A stretch of DNA of 6,424 nucleotides from JBKHBQ01 sp046542305 (lineage in GTDB: Bacteria; Bacteroidota; Bacteroidia; Bacteroidales; 4484-276): contig JBKHBQ010000230.1 in assembly GCA_046542305.1 (NCBI GenBank), positions 1 to 6,424 on the forward strand, in the 5' to 3' direction. Under the pieces are notes generated by a model, which saw nothing but the letters and a program-made list of their open reading frames with translations, was not told where the DNA came from and did not search any database. The position numbers and the translations under genes are program-made. Of this stretch, positions 6,053-6,424 are shown piece by piece; position 1 is the first letter of the stretch, and every line of letters starts with the position of its first letter.

Positions 6053-6083
6053 AAAAAATCAAAAGGGAATAGCGGCTACTCCC
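6053..6083 (-). terminator. Intrinsic terminator overlapping the stop codon of the membrane-protein gene
   Basis: On the minus strand, GGGAGTAG (6083-6076) pairs with CTATTCCC (6072-6065), eight pairs including one G-U, around a CCG triloop. It is followed by TTTTGATTTTTT (6064-6053). The TAG stop (6078-6076) of the upstream membrane-protein gene lies inside the stem. The terminator insulates the amylase from that gene. Confidence 0.8.
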
Positions 6084-6424
6084 TGGATTTCAGGCTTGCG
6101 ATCGACAGGATGACACCGAGAACAATACCCAGCAGCGCGGCAAAAAGGATGCGGAATTCGGCGGGAAGTAAAAAGGTGATGGTGTGGGCAGGATACCAGA
6201 ACAGCGGAATAGTACGCTTGAACACGAATCCCCACTGAACTTTCCAGTTGAGATTCTGCAGGATTTCGCCGACGCGGACGGGACGGAAAAATCCTTTCAG
6301 CGTGCCGCCATTGTCGAGAATATGTGTGTCGGTGATTTTATGCACGGTCATGAAAACCGGCGCAAAAAAAGTATTCATCGTCACCGAAACGGTAAAGGCG
6401 GTAAGCAGTTGTATCCATGAAAAG
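6076..6424 (-). CDS. C-terminal part of an Mpv17/PMP22-like integral membrane protein (truncated by window edge)
   Basis: The frame is open from the stop at 6076 to the right edge, so the true start lies outside the window. The GTG at 6384 and ATG at 6378 are internal codons, since the same frame reads FSWIQLLTAFTVSV ahead of them. About 116 residues are visible. They show one membrane segment (roughly LLTAFTVSVTMNTFFAPVFM), a loop with GGTLKGFFRPVRVGEIL, then a conserved-looking stretch with IPLFWYPAHTITFLLP and AEFR. A final hydrophobic helix (ILFAALLGIVLGVILSIAS) leads to a short basic end. The order Trp, Pro, a TF or NF pair, LLP, then an Arg before the last helix resembles the C-terminal signature of Mpv17/PMP22 proteins, best known from mitochondria and peroxisomes. 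That match is by eye and moderate. The role in bacteria is unknown to me. Its stop codon is inside a terminator, so it ends its own transcript. Confidence 0.6.
   Translation of the reverse strand, partial: FSWIQLLTAFTVSVTMNTFFAPVFMTVHKITDTHILDNGGTLKGFFRPVRVGEILQNLNWKVQWGFVFKRTIPLFWYPAHTITFLLPAEFRILFAALLGIVLGVILSIASLKSRE

Overview
The window looks like chromosomal DNA from a member of the Bacteroidota (Bacteroidetes), most likely a free-living or environmental lineage that has the type IX secretion system (T9SS). Three things support this. The large amylase ends in a T9SS type A sorting domain. Start codons lack Shine-Dalgarno sequences and sit behind A-rich leaders. Several intergenic regions carry perfect copies of the Bacteroidota -7 promoter box TAnnTTTG. 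No tRNA, rRNA, CRISPR array or intact transposase is visible.

Layout from left to right. Positions 24-141 are bounded by a 14-base, nearly perfect inverted repeat and look like a small non-autonomous element or its remnant. Next, on the minus strand, is a 59-codon gene resembling the antitoxin half of Bacteroidota toxin-antitoxin pairs, but no toxin gene lies beside it. A 324-base divergent control region (339-662) separates it from typA/bipA (plus strand, 663-2477), the translational GTPase of ribosome assembly and stress adaptation. That region holds two -7 boxes and a GC-rich leader hairpin for typA. Converging on typA, with only 17 bases between the stop codons, is a minus-strand lipoprotein gene of unknown function (2495-2914).

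The next 227-base gap ends in a clear intrinsic terminator for the gene to its right, a 927-residue secreted multidomain GH13 alpha-amylase-type enzyme (minus strand, 3142-5925). All three GH13 catalytic carboxylates are present. Two unassigned N-terminal beta-rich modules and a CBM48-like module precede the catalytic barrel, and a T9SS C-terminal domain follows it. The enzyme gene has its own promoter, with a CCTGTT/AACAGG inverted repeat lying across the -33 region. At the right edge is the C-terminal part of a membrane protein resembling the Mpv17/PMP22 family (minus strand, running out of the window), whose stop codon lies inside its own intrinsic terminator.

The amylase therefore appears to be a stand-alone transcription unit with a terminator on each side, not part of a Sus-type polysaccharide locus: no susC/susD homologue is present here. 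The genes do not form one pathway. The window reads as ordinary chromosomal backbone (typA, lipoprotein, membrane protein) with one extracellular glycan-degrading enzyme and, at the left edge, a likely decayed mobile or toxin-antitoxin remnant. I did not find convincing evidence of a previously undescribed multi-gene system. The points most worth following are the amylase's unassigned N-terminal modules, its isolated regulation, and the palindromic sites.
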